A stretch of DNA of 64,000 nucleotides, taken from positions 1 through 64,000 of the forward strand of contig JADLAC010000016.1 of assembly GCA_020848435.1 (NCBI GenBank). Direction: 5' to 3'. The translations under genes were made by a program, and so were the position numbers. Each line of letters opens with the position of its first letter. The stretch's first letter is position 1. The DNA is from Burkholderiales bacterium (GTDB taxonomy: Bacteria; Pseudomonadota; Gammaproteobacteria; Burkholderiales; WYBJ01). The notes beneath the pieces were generated by a model. The model searched no databases. It was given only the letters and a program-made list of their open reading frames with translations, and had not been told where the DNA came from. Below are positions 33,589 through 42,109 of the stretch, piece after piece.

Positions 33589-34989
33589 ATGACAGGTGTC
33601 ACGGCAACAGGCACGGTCGCCGACACGCTCGCGGCCTTCGCGCTCGGGCTCGATTACGCGGCGATCCCGCAACGCAGCCGTGACCGCGCCAAGCTGCTCG
33701 TGCTCGACGCGATCGGCGTCGCATTCGCATCGGCGAGCTACGACTTCGGCCGGCGCACCGCACAAGCGCTGGCCGAATTCGGCACGGGCGACGCCGCCGT
33801 GATCGGCCTGCCGCAGCGCTTGGCGCTGCGCGATGCCGTGTTGGCGAACGGCGTGCTGGTGCACGGCCTGGATTACGACGACACCTCGATCGCCGGCCGG
33901 GTGCACCCCAGCTCGGCCGTGCTGCCTTGCGCGCTTGGAATGGCGGCCCATCTGCACGCGAGCGGGCGCGATCTGCTCCTCGCGTATGTGCTCGGCATGG
34001 AGGCGAGCATTCGCATCGGCGCGGTGGCGAAGGGCGGCTTTCAAGCCGCAGGCTGGCATCCGACCGGGATCGCCGGCAGCTTCGGCAGCGCGCTGCTCGC
34101 CGGCCGGCTGCTCGGGCTCGATCGCCGCCAGCTCGTCATGGCGCAGGGCGTCGTCGCCAGCACCGCCGCGGGCACGCGCGAATTTGTCCCCGAGGCGGCC
34201 TGGACCAAGCGCATGCACGCGGGCTGGGCGGGAGCAAGCGGCATCACGGCCGCGATGCTGGCGCGCCACGGCTTCACCGGCCCGACGCGCGCCTACGAAG
34301 GCGGCTACGGCCTTTACCGCACGTATCTCGGCGCGCGCTACGACCCGGCGGACCTGGCGCTCGCCACGGCGAGCTTGGGCGAGCGCTGGGAGATCGAGCA
34401 CGTGTCGCTCAAGCCCATGCCCTCGTGCTATTTCACCCACGGCTGCCTGGATGCCGCGGCGGCGCTCATGCGCGATCAAGGCCTGCGTGCCGAGGATGTC
34501 GAGTCGATCACCGCGCTCATTCCCCAGGCCGCGGTCGACATGGTGTGCGAGCCGCGCGCGGCCAAGCGCAGGCCCGCGGACAGCTATGGCGCCCAGTTCA
34601 GCCTCTACTACGCCATCGCCTGCATGCTGGTGAAGGGCCACGCCACCCTCACCGATCACGAGCCGCCCGCCTTGACCGATCCGGCGATCCTGGCGCTGGC
34701 CGACCGGATCGACTATGCGGTCGATCGTGAATCGAATTTTCCCGCGCAGTACAGCGGCGCGCTGATCGTGCGCACACGCGCCGGGCGCGAGCTCAGCGCC
34801 CGCGTCGACGTCAATCGCGGCTCGCCGCAATTGCCTTTGAGCAGCGCCGAAATCAGCGCCAAGTTTCACGACAATGCGACCCGGGTCGTGTCCGCGTCCC
34901 AAGCCCATGCCATCGAGACGATGGTGCTCGACCTGGACCGGCTCGCCGATGCGAGCGCCTTGTCGCGCGCGCTGGGGACGGCGGCGTAG
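33589..34989 (+). CDS. MmgE/PrpD family protein
   Basis: A 466-residue member of the 2-methylcitrate dehydratase / cis-aconitate decarboxylase / iminodisuccinate epimerase fold. Supporting motifs are the N-terminal DAIGVAFASASYDFG, the conserved HGLDYDDTS, HPTGIAGSFGSALL and KPMPSCYFTHG. These proteins eliminate water or carboxyl groups from small hydroxy- or di-carboxylic acids. The ATG at 33589, following a GAAGGA ribosome site, was chosen over an upstream in-frame ATG within the preceding gene. A Bug receptor follows, suggesting uptake and dehydration of one organic acid. Confidence 0.85.
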   Translation: MTGVTATGTVADTLAAFALGLDYAAIPQRSRDRAKLLVLDAIGVAFASASYDFGRRTAQALAEFGTGDAAVIGLPQRLALRDAVLANGVLVHGLDYDDTSIAGRVHPSSAVLPCALGMAAHLHASGRDLLLAYVLGMEASIRIGAVAKGGFQAAGWHPTGIAGSFGSALLAGRLLGLDRRQLVMAQGVVASTAAGTREFVPEAAWTKRMHAGWAGASGITAAMLARHGFTGPTRAYEGGYGLYRTYLGARYDPADLALATASLGERWEIEHVSLKPMPSCYFTHGCLDAAAALMRDQGLRAEDVESITALIPQAAVDMVCEPRAAKRRPADSYGAQFSLYYAIACMLVKGHATLTDHEPPALTDPAILALADRIDYAVDRESNFPAQYSGALIVRTRAGRELSARVDVNRGSPQLPLSSAEISAKFHDNATRVVSASQAHAIETMVLDLDRLADASALSRALGTAA

Positions 34990-35088
34990 GAGCGCCGGGT
35001 CGCATCGACCCACTTGCCGGTGCCGCGGCGGCGCCCTGGATCAACGACCCGTGCACCATCACAACTACCGATAGCGAGGAATCGAGTC

Positions 35089-36063
35089 ATGCGAGTTGGT
35101 ATGCTGTCTCTTTGCGCGGGGCTCAGCGCGCTCAGCGTTAGCGTCGCGAACCCTGCGCACGCGCAGCCCTATCCGTCGAAGCCGATACGCTTCATCATTC
35201 CCTACGCCGTCGGCGGAGGCACCGACATCCTCGGGCGCATCGTCGCCCAGCGTCTGACCGAGCGGCTGGGCCAGCAGGTCCTGGTCGACAATCGCCCCGG
35301 CGCCGGCGCCATCCTGGGCTCGAGCATCCTGGCGCAGGCGAATGCCGATGGCCACACCATCATGACGGCGAACATCGCCCACGGTGCCAATCCCTATTTG
35401 CACAAGAAGCTGCCGTACGACACGTTGAACGATTTCGTTCCCGTAACGCTGATGGCGGTGCTGCCCAGCGTGCTCGCCACCCACCCGTCGGTGCCCGCAC
35501 GCTCGGTCAAGGAATTCATCGCCCATGCGCAGGCGAATCCCGGCAAGCTCGGTTATGGCACGGCCGGCGTGGGCAGCGCCAATCACCTCACGATGGAGCT
35601 CTTCAAGGTCACGACCAAGACCGACATCGTGCACGTCGCCTACAAGGGCGGCGGACCGGCGATGCAGGATCTCTTGGGAGGCCAAGTGAAGGCCATGTTC
35701 ATCACCGTCCCCCCCGTCCTGCCGCAAGTGAAGGCGGGCAAGCTGCTCGCGCTCGGCATCAGCAGCGCCAAGCGCTCCACGGCGCTCCCCGAGGTGCCGA
35801 CGGTGATCGAAGCGGGCGTAGCGGGCTTCGAGGTCTACGAATGGCAAGGCGTGGTCGTGCCGCGCGGCACACCGCGCGATATCGTGCAGCGCTTGCACAA
35901 GGAGATCGTGGCGGTGCTGGCGCTGCCCGAAGTGCGCGAGCGCATCTCGGGGCTGGGCGCGATCGTCGTGGGCAACACGCCCGAAGCCTTCGGCGAGCAC
36001 ATTCGCCAGGAGCTCGCGCTGTGGCAACGGGTGATTGCGGCAGCGGGGATTCGGGCCGATTGA
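35089..36063 (+). CDS. Bug/TctC-family substrate-binding protein
   Basis: A 324-residue periplasmic receptor with a signal peptide ending ANPAHAQ, then YPSKPIRFIIPYAVGG, DNRPGAGAILGSS, ANIAHGAN and HVAYKGGGPAMQDLLGG. GCGAGGA precedes the ATG. It is the third gene of a plus-strand set with the amidohydrolase-fold protein and MmgE/PrpD and probably delivers their substrate, presumably a carboxylate. No TctAB partners are adjacent. Confidence 0.92.
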   Translation: MRVGMLSLCAGLSALSVSVANPAHAQPYPSKPIRFIIPYAVGGGTDILGRIVAQRLTERLGQQVLVDNRPGAGAILGSSILAQANADGHTIMTANIAHGANPYLHKKLPYDTLNDFVPVTLMAVLPSVLATHPSVPARSVKEFIAHAQANPGKLGYGTAGVGSANHLTMELFKVTTKTDIVHVAYKGGGPAMQDLLGGQVKAMFITVPPVLPQVKAGKLLALGISSAKRSTALPEVPTVIEAGVAGFEVYEWQGVVVPRGTPRDIVQRLHKEIVAVLALPEVRERISGLGAIVVGNTPEAFGEHIRQELALWQRVIAAAGIRAD

Positions 36064-36246
36064 GCAGCGTCGCCTTGCCGCGGTTCGGGCGCACGGCGGC
36101 TGCCACCTGCCATAGCGCCGGGGAATAGGCGCCAGCGCCGCTCGATGCAGTCCGCAGCCCCTTCGCAGGCCGCGGCGCGCATACTACCCATCCTATCGGC
36201 AGCCGCGCGTGCTCAGGTCGTTCGGCTCGCCCGAGAACGCCGCGGG

Positions 36247-37305
36247 CTACGGCAGGATGCGCTGCCGCCGAAAGTGCTCGAACAGGCGCACGAACATTGT
36301 CTCGGTATCGACGCTCTCGCGGAAGCCGTAGCGGCGCAGCTTCGAGGTATCCGACATGATGTCGTAGCCCGAGTTGAAGATGAAATCGCCGTACGACCAT
36401 AGCGCGGTCTGTGCGTACGGTGTGGCGACCAGGCCGAATCTCGCCACGATCGCTTCCCACACAGGCGCCTTGTCCGCCATCGCTTGCGCGAGGCGCACGC
36501 TTCGCACCGGACCGGGTTCCATGCCGAAATAGCGCGCGAACCGCGGCCACAGGTTCATCCAGCGGATGTAATCGCCGTTGGTCACGTTGAAGGCTTCGTT
36601 CCCGCATGCGGGCTCGGTCGCCATCCACGCCATCGCGCGCGCGAGCAGACTCGCGTCGGTACATTGGTAGAGCGCCCGATGATTCGCCTCGCTGCCCGGA
36701 AAACACAGCGGCATGTCGAGGGCCTTGCAGATGGCCGCATATACACCGATCACGCGCGCCATGCTGCGCGCGATACCCAGATCGAAGTCGCACACGCCAT
36801 GGGGCCGGCTCGCGCTCCAGCGCCAAGGCTTGCCGCGGGCATGCGCGAAGAGCCAATCCTCCTGCGCGTAATACCAGTTCGACACCAGGATGCGCGGGTC
36901 CGACTCCTTGGCCGGGGTCTTGTACGGCCCGAGCTCGGAGCCGTAGTACTTCGAGCCTTGCACGAGATGGATGTGGCGAAGGTCCGCTGCATGGCGCTCG
37001 GCCGCTTCGACCAGATTGCGCAACATGGCGACATTTGGCTCGATCGGCTCGGTGGCCGAGGTCGAATGCGCGTAGCGCGCGCAATGGAAGATGTGGGTGA
37101 CATTGCCGAACGCGCGCGGGGCTGCCGCCTGCACCGCCGCGCTATCGGTGAGATCCAGCGCGACCTGCTCGTGTACGCCCGCCAAGCGGCCGGGATGGCG
37201 CGCCACCGCGACCACGCGCCATCCCGGCTCGCGCGCGAGATGCTCCGCCAGCCGGCGGCCGACCACACCCGTCGCGCCCGAGATCAGGGCCACCCGCTCG
37301 CTCAT
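36247..37305 (-). CDS. PRISE-type (progesterone 5-beta-reductase/iridoid synthase-like) reductase
   Basis: A 352-residue extended short-chain dehydrogenase. GATGVVGRR starts at residue 10, the active-site lysine is Lys119 in VQGSKYYG, and the PRISE hallmark NWYYAQED is at 143-150, with the catalytic Tyr in it. PRISE enzymes use NADPH to reduce activated enones such as progesterone or 8-oxogeranial and are known in plants and some bacteria. The start follows from the Rossmann motif. It lies 23 bases after the tandem EthD-like gene stop region and probably shares its operon. The natural substrate is unknown; an enone intermediate is plausible. Confidence 0.85.
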   Translation of the reverse strand: MSERVALISGATGVVGRRLAEHLAREPGWRVVAVARHPGRLAGVHEQVALDLTDSAAVQAAAPRAFGNVTHIFHCARYAHSTSATEPIEPNVAMLRNLVEAAERHAADLRHIHLVQGSKYYGSELGPYKTPAKESDPRILVSNWYYAQEDWLFAHARGKPWRWSASRPHGVCDFDLGIARSMARVIGVYAAICKALDMPLCFPGSEANHRALYQCTDASLLARAMAWMATEPACGNEAFNVTNGDYIRWMNLWPRFARYFGMEPGPVRSVRLAQAMADKAPVWEAIVARFGLVATPYAQTALWSYGDFIFNSGYDIMSDTSKLRRYGFRESVDTETMFVRLFEHFRRQRILP

Positions 37306-37328
37306 CGTGGACGCGCCGCTATTGCGCT

Positions 37329-37964
37329 TCAGTCGGCGCGCCCGTAAGGCCGGCACACGATACGCACCCGGTCCTGCATGTAAGGTCGCATCTTGACCGT
37401 CCAGGGCGTCTCCCCGGCTTTGGCCCACGCTGCCGTGCGCACCACCTCGGGCGATTCCAGGTGATACAGGGCGAGGTAACGCTGCTTGCTGCTGCGCGTG
37501 GCGAGATAGCGGCGCGCCGCGAGCGTCCCCGGCACGGCGGCGAGCGCCGGGATGTGTTCCTCGTCGTACCAGCGGTTGAACTCCGCGTCCGCAGCGAGCG
37601 TGGCGTTCATGGCATTGACCAGGAGCCCGCCCGCGGCCGCCGGACTGAGCGCTTCGCCCGGAAGCGTCTGGCTGCCTTCGAAGCGCACGATGCGCTCGCT
37701 CAGGCCGACGATGCGCCGGGTCCAGGGCGACACGTTGTCGTAGCCCACCGCGAGATACTCGGCCGATGTCAGCACGGCCACGCTGGCGAGATCGTAGAGC
37801 GAGACCGAAACATCCGCATCGTCCACGTTCACCCAACGCTGCGCGCTCAAGAACCCGGGGATACGGGCGCGCTCGGGCAGGTGCTCACTCTCATACCAAG
37901 CGTCGTATTCGTCGCGCGCAACGCGCGCATGATTGCGTGCGTTTAGCAATAGCCCCTTGGCCAT
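37329..37964 (-). CDS. Tandem-duplicated EthD/dimeric alpha-beta barrel-like protein
   Basis: A 211-residue protein built from two similar halves. DAWYESEHLPERARIPGF in the first corresponds to NRWYDEEHIPALAAVPGT in the second, about 105 residues apart, and each is followed by a xRRY/QRW strand. The xWYxxEHxP motif is typical of EthD-like and related ferredoxin-fold stress or lipid-modifying proteins, which dimerise; here the dimer is fused in one chain. The gene precedes the PRISE-type reductase. No catalytic role can be assigned. Confidence 0.7.
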   Translation of the reverse strand: MAKGLLLNARNHARVARDEYDAWYESEHLPERARIPGFLSAQRWVNVDDADVSVSLYDLASVAVLTSAEYLAVGYDNVSPWTRRIVGLSERIVRFEGSQTLPGEALSPAAAGGLLVNAMNATLAADAEFNRWYDEEHIPALAAVPGTLAARRYLATRSSKQRYLALYHLESPEVVRTAAWAKAGETPWTVKMRPYMQDRVRIVCRPYGRAD

Positions 37965-38024
37965 CGATTCACCTTTCGCGCCCGTGTTGCGGCCGCACTG
38001 CCGCCTGGACGCCCAGTCCGTGGC

Positions 38025-39005
38025 TCAGTCGACGCGCACGTTGGCCGCCTTGACGACCGGCGCCCATTTCGCCAGCTCGGCTCGGATGAATTCGCCGAAC
38101 TTCTCCGGCGTACCTCCGGCCGGCTCGTAGCCCAGGCCGATCATCTTGTCGCGCATCGCCGGCGTGGCGATGAGCTTGTTCAACTCAGCATTCAAGCGCG
38201 CGATGATCTCTCGCGGCGTGCCGGCCGGGACGAGAATGCCGTTCCACGAGGTCACGTCGTAACCCGCCACGCCGGACTCGGCCATGGTCGGCAGCTCGGG
38301 CAGCGACAGCGCGCGCTTCGCGCTGGTGACGGCCAAGGCGCGCAGCTTGCCCGCCTTGAGATAACCGATCATCGAGGCCGGCTCGCCGAAAATCATCCCG
38401 ACCTCGCCGGAGAGCAGCGCGACCGCGGCCGGACCGCCGCCTTTATACGGCACGTGCACGATGTCGGTCGCCGTCCTCATCTTGAACAGCTCACCCGCCA
38501 GATGGTTGATGGCGCCGTTACCGCTCGACGCATACGAGAGCTGGCCCGGGCGCGCCTTCACGACCGCGATCAGGTCGCGAATGTTCTTCACCGGCAGCGA
38601 CGGATGAACCACCACGACCTGCGGCACCGACGCGAGCTGGATGACCGGGGCCAGGTCGCTCTCCTTGAACGGCATCTTGCGATAGATGTGCGGATTGACC
38701 GAATGCGTGCCCGAATAGGCGAACACGATGGTGTAGCCGTCCGCAGGGGACTTCGCCGCCAGCTCGGCGCCGATGTTGCCGGCCGCGCCGCCGCGATTGT
38801 CGATGATGACCTGTTGGCCGAGCGCGTCGCCGAGCGGCTGGTTGATCAGGCGCGACATGATGTCGGCGCCGCCGCCGGGCGGCCAGGGCACGATGAAACG
38901 AATCGGCTTCGACGGATAGGCTTGGGCGTGGACCCAAGCGGCGCCGCTCGCCCACAGCATCGACAGCCCGCCCAACATGATTAGCAGTGTACGCGCAAGC
39001 TTCAT
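38025..39005 (-). CDS. Bug/TctC-family substrate-binding protein
   Basis: A 326-residue receptor with signal peptide (MKLARTLLIML...AWVHAQ), YPSKPIRFIVPWPPGGGADIM, IIDNRGGAAGNIG and HVPYKGGGPAAVALLSG. It is the third such receptor here. It lies between the EthD-like genes of a minus-strand catabolic set and probably binds the acid handled by the neighbouring oxidoreductase and isomerase. TctA/TctB are missing. Confidence 0.92.
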   Translation of the reverse strand: MKLARTLLIMLGGLSMLWASGAAWVHAQAYPSKPIRFIVPWPPGGGADIMSRLINQPLGDALGQQVIIDNRGGAAGNIGAELAAKSPADGYTIVFAYSGTHSVNPHIYRKMPFKESDLAPVIQLASVPQVVVVHPSLPVKNIRDLIAVVKARPGQLSYASSGNGAINHLAGELFKMRTATDIVHVPYKGGGPAAVALLSGEVGMIFGEPASMIGYLKAGKLRALAVTSAKRALSLPELPTMAESGVAGYDVTSWNGILVPAGTPREIIARLNAELNKLIATPAMRDKMIGLGYEPAGGTPEKFGEFIRAELAKWAPVVKAANVRVD

Positions 39006-39066
39006 CGGTAGTCCTCGGTTCTAATGGATGCGCAGCCGGGCCAGGCTGCACCCCGGCAGACAGCGC

Positions 39067-39576
39067 TCAAGCCTTGTGAAACACCGCCGTTGCCGGCGTG
39101 TAACGCCCGATGCCGCCGGCATCCGGAGCTTCGCTTGCCCGGCTGGAGGCGATGACGGCGATGCCGCGATACGGCGTCGACTTGTCGACGGCGACCGCCT
39201 CGAGCCAGGTGAATTCGATCCGCGGATGCTCGCGCGGCGCGGGCGCATCCCACACGAGCAGCAATTCGTGCGACGCCACCGCGGGTGCGAGATCGAGACC
39301 GGCGAACAAGTTGCGATGGTAATAGCGCCGCTCGATCAGCGGTGCGAACTCGCCCAGGCCGCGGATGCTCAGGTAGTAGGGGTCCTGGAAAATCGCGGCC
39401 GACTGCATGCTGTACAGCGCGAGCGATGGCGAGTAGCCCGGGCTCGAGGTCTTGAAGCGCTGCGCCGAATCGACCCCGTTCACCGACACCATCACGCGCA
39501 GGTGCTCGATATACCAGGCGTCCCAATCGGTCTCGCGGCTCGGGTCGGTCAATCCGCTCTGACTCATGAAGATCAT
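39067..39576 (-). CDS. EthD/dimeric alpha-beta barrel-like protein
   Basis: A 169-residue protein with DAWYIEHLRVMVSVNGV, the same WYxEH-type motif as the tandem protein 1.1 kb downstream, and a second half that appears diverged (HPRIEFTWLEAVAVD). Its ATG overlaps the stop of the FAD oxidoreductase by four bases (ATGA), so the two are translationally coupled. It is probably an accessory or ring-intermediate-handling protein for the oxidoreductase; function unknown. Confidence 0.68.
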   Translation of the reverse strand: MIFMSQSGLTDPSRETDWDAWYIEHLRVMVSVNGVDSAQRFKTSSPGYSPSLALYSMQSAAIFQDPYYLSIRGLGEFAPLIERRYYHRNLFAGLDLAPAVASHELLLVWDAPAPREHPRIEFTWLEAVAVDKSTPYRGIAVIASSRASEAPDAGGIGRYTPATAVFHKA

Positions 39577-41081
39577 GCCGCCGGTCCCTCGATCGACGCC
39601 GATTCGGCCACGTTGCGCCCGGCGATGCGCCCGGACACGAAGGCCCACGCCAGATGATGGCCGTGGCCCTCGAGCAATACGCCGCCTTGCCCCGCCGAGC
39701 CCGCGGCGAACAGCCCCGCTATCGGCGCGCCCGTACGGTCGAGCACTTGCAGGCGCTCGCTCACTCTCAACCCGCCGTCGGCGAACACACAATAGCTCTT
39801 GAGCGGCCCCAATGCGTAATACGGGCCACGGGACAGCGCCGGGCGCGCATGCCGCTCGAGCGCATTGTAGCTCTCCAGGGTGCGTTCCAGCGTCTGGGTC
39901 GGCACGCCGATCGCCTCGGCCAACGCTTCGAGCGTGCGCGCGCTGTGGTAGATGTCGCGCCGAGTACGCCGGTAATCGGCCAGGTACGCGTACGAAATGC
40001 CCGGCGCCGTGGAAACGAAGTTAGGCCACGCCTCGAACTGCTCGGCGAGCGCTTGATCGAACACGATGAAAGCGATCTTGTACGGCTGCTTGACGACCTC
40101 GTGCGCGGGCGCGTCCAGCTCGTCGCAGAAACGCCGGCCTTCGATGTTGACCAGGATCGCACCGCGCTCGAACAGCCGCGGCGAGGGCCCCAGCGCGGTG
40201 GTGAGAAAACGCAGCAGGAAGGGTCGCAGCACGCGCCGCGGCAGGTGCGCGTATGACCATGCCATGACGCGCCCCAGCAGCGTCGAGGGCGGCAAGCGCA
40301 CGAGCCAACTCGGCCGGCGCGGCGGGACGAAGCGCATGATGGGCCCGCGCACGATGTCGCCGTTCACCACCTCGGCGCCGAGCGCCAGCGCGAGCTTGTG
40401 GCCGTCTCCGCTCGCTGCCGGATTCACCGCTTCCACCTCGACCACTTCGGGACGCGCGAAGTGTGACTTGAGATCCCGATCCGCGCTGTAATCGCCGCTC
40501 GCGAGCACGACACCGCGCGTGGCGTTGAAGCGCTGCTTGCCCGCATCGGTCGTGCACTCGACGCCCGTGACGCGGCCGCGCTCGACCAACAACCCGACCG
40601 CGCGGGTGCGGGTGCGGATCTCGACCCCGAGGCGGCGGCAATGCCGTGCCAGGCAGTGGGTGAACGCCTTCGCGTTGGGGACGACGTTGTGCATGCGCGC
40701 GACCCGATGCGGCGGCTCGGGCATCGGGCCGACGAACACCACCCCGAGCGCCATCAGCCATTCGAGCGCGGGCGTGGATTGATCGACCAGGATCCGTCGC
40801 AGGCGCGCATTGTCGCGGGCATCGAGCGCGCCGTTGTGCTTGCCCAGGTCTTCGAAATGCCAGTCGGCGTTGTCGTCGATGCCGGCGCGGCGCTGCAGCG
40901 GCGAGTTGCTCGCGGTCATCGTACCCACCGCCCACGAGGTGCTGCCGCCCGCTGCGGCGCCCTTCTCCAGCACCAGGACGCGACGGCCCGCGGCCGCCGC
41001 CTCGGCCGCCGCGGACAAGCCGGCACCGCCGGCGCCCACGACGACGACATCCCAATGCGTACCCGCCTCAGCCGCGACCAC
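39573..41081 (-). CDS. FAD-dependent oxidoreductase (fumarate reductase/ketosteroid dehydrogenase-type)
   Basis: A 502-residue flavoprotein. VVVVGAGGAGLSAAAEAAA binds FAD, LEKG follows on the second strand, and GLFAAGSAGQGGVLLEGHGHH is the C-terminal FAD-contact region. A flavin-family active-site stretch, GGLRVSERLQVLDRTG, precedes it. The family includes fumarate reductase flavoprotein subunits and 3-oxosteroid dehydrogenases, which handle enone or double-bond formation. No heme motif or signal peptide is seen, so it is probably cytosolic. Together with the PRISE-type reductase it suggests redox chemistry on a cyclic ketone or enone. Confidence 0.85.
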   Translation of the reverse strand: MVAAEAGTHWDVVVVGAGGAGLSAAAEAAAAGRRVLVLEKGAAAGGSTSWAVGTMTASNSPLQRRAGIDDNADWHFEDLGKHNGALDARDNARLRRILVDQSTPALEWLMALGVVFVGPMPEPPHRVARMHNVVPNAKAFTHCLARHCRRLGVEIRTRTRAVGLLVERGRVTGVECTTDAGKQRFNATRGVVLASGDYSADRDLKSHFARPEVVEVEAVNPAASGDGHKLALALGAEVVNGDIVRGPIMRFVPPRRPSWLVRLPPSTLLGRVMAWSYAHLPRRVLRPFLLRFLTTALGPSPRLFERGAILVNIEGRRFCDELDAPAHEVVKQPYKIAFIVFDQALAEQFEAWPNFVSTAPGISYAYLADYRRTRRDIYHSARTLEALAEAIGVPTQTLERTLESYNALERHARPALSRGPYYALGPLKSYCVFADGGLRVSERLQVLDRTGAPIAGLFAAGSAGQGGVLLEGHGHHLAWAFVSGRIAGRNVAESASIEGPAA

Positions 41082-41138
41082 CGGCCTCCCTCGTGTTCGC
41101 GGCCGCGAGCCGAGCTCGCGCCCCGAGCGCCCGCTCGT

Positions 41139-41909
41139 TCAGGCGGACTGCTTCAGCCGCTTCTCCGGCTTGACCTTCGCGGCGCCCGGCTCGGACAGCT
41201 TGCGCAGCAGGCTGCCGCAATCCTCGATCCGCGGGTCGAGACCGATCGTGGCGTAGGCTTCCCACGCCGTCGCCTGGATGGCGGAATAGACCGGCTTGCC
41301 GAGATCGCGCTCGAGGATGTCGAGCACTTCGAGCGCGCGCAATTGTGTGCAGGCGACGAACAAGGCTTCAGCCTCGTCGCTGTCGGACTCCTTCACCTTG
41401 CGATAGATCTCTTCGGGCAGGATCTTGGCGTGATCGAACATATCGAGCATGTCGAAGGTCCCCAGATGCGTCACCTTGATGCCGTGCGCACGCAGGAAAT
41501 CCTTCAAGCGCTCATTGGTGAGCTCGACATACGGTGTCACCACCGCGACTTTCTTGTGCCCGCCGGCCAGCAGGCATTGCGCCATGGCGCCGGCGGTCGT
41601 GACCGTGGGCGCGCCGGTGATCTCGGTCAACTGCGCGCAGATCTTCTTGTTCCACTCGGGACCCTCGAAAAAGCTGCCGCTGGTGCAGCCGTACACCACC
41701 ACGTCGGGCTCGACCATGGCGACATCGCGTGCCGCCGCCTTGCTCGCGCCTTCCATGCTGCGCAGCTCTTCCGGCGTGCCGTGGCGCCCGCCCGAAATGC
41801 GCGCCGAATGCACCGAGACCCCGCGCGGGGCGATGCGCCAGAACTCGGTTTCCATCGTGGTGTTGATCGAAGGTACCAGCAAGCCGATTCTTCCGCGCCA
41901 ACCGTACAT
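41139..41909 (-). CDS. Asp/Glu racemase superfamily (maleate isomerase / arylmalonate decarboxylase type)
   Basis: A 256-residue protein with two catalytic-type cysteines, Cys75 in VYGCTSGSF and Cys187 in FVACTQLRA, in the arrangement of maleate cis-trans isomerase and arylmalonate decarboxylase. The opening RGRIGLLVPSINTTMETEF is typical of maleate isomerase-like members. It would act by cysteine-based proton or carbanion chemistry on a malonate, maleate or related diacid. A good -10 (TATAAT) lies about 66 bases upstream, so it probably starts the transcript that includes the FAD oxidoreductase genes. Confidence 0.85.
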   Translation of the reverse strand: MYGWRGRIGLLVPSINTTMETEFWRIAPRGVSVHSARISGGRHGTPEELRSMEGASKAAARDVAMVEPDVVVYGCTSGSFFEGPEWNKKICAQLTEITGAPTVTTAGAMAQCLLAGGHKKVAVVTPYVELTNERLKDFLRAHGIKVTHLGTFDMLDMFDHAKILPEEIYRKVKESDSDEAEALFVACTQLRALEVLDILERDLGKPVYSAIQATAWEAYATIGLDPRIEDCGSLLRKLSEPGAAKVKPEKRLKQSA

Positions 41910-41974
41910 CGCCGTCTCCCGAAATGCCGCGCCCGCCCATCGAGGGTCGGGCGCGGGATGATGAAGCTGCTCGA

Positions 41975-41980
41975 ATTATA
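41975..41980 (-). promoter_or_regulatory. -10 element (TATAAT) for the isomerase operon
   Basis: The minus strand reads a perfect TATAAT, ending about 66 bases upstream of the isomerase ATG. The -35 region is weak. It stands out because the surrounding DNA is very GC-rich. Confidence 0.4.
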
Positions 41981-42109
41981 GTGGCGGCGGCTGCGCTTGG
42001 GGCCGCTCGCGGCGACACGCCGCAGCCACGCGCTGGTAAGCTCCTGCGTCAGCGCCGTGCCGGTCGCTCGGCGCCGAAGCGGGCTCGAGCGCCAGCGTAG
42101 AATTCGGCC

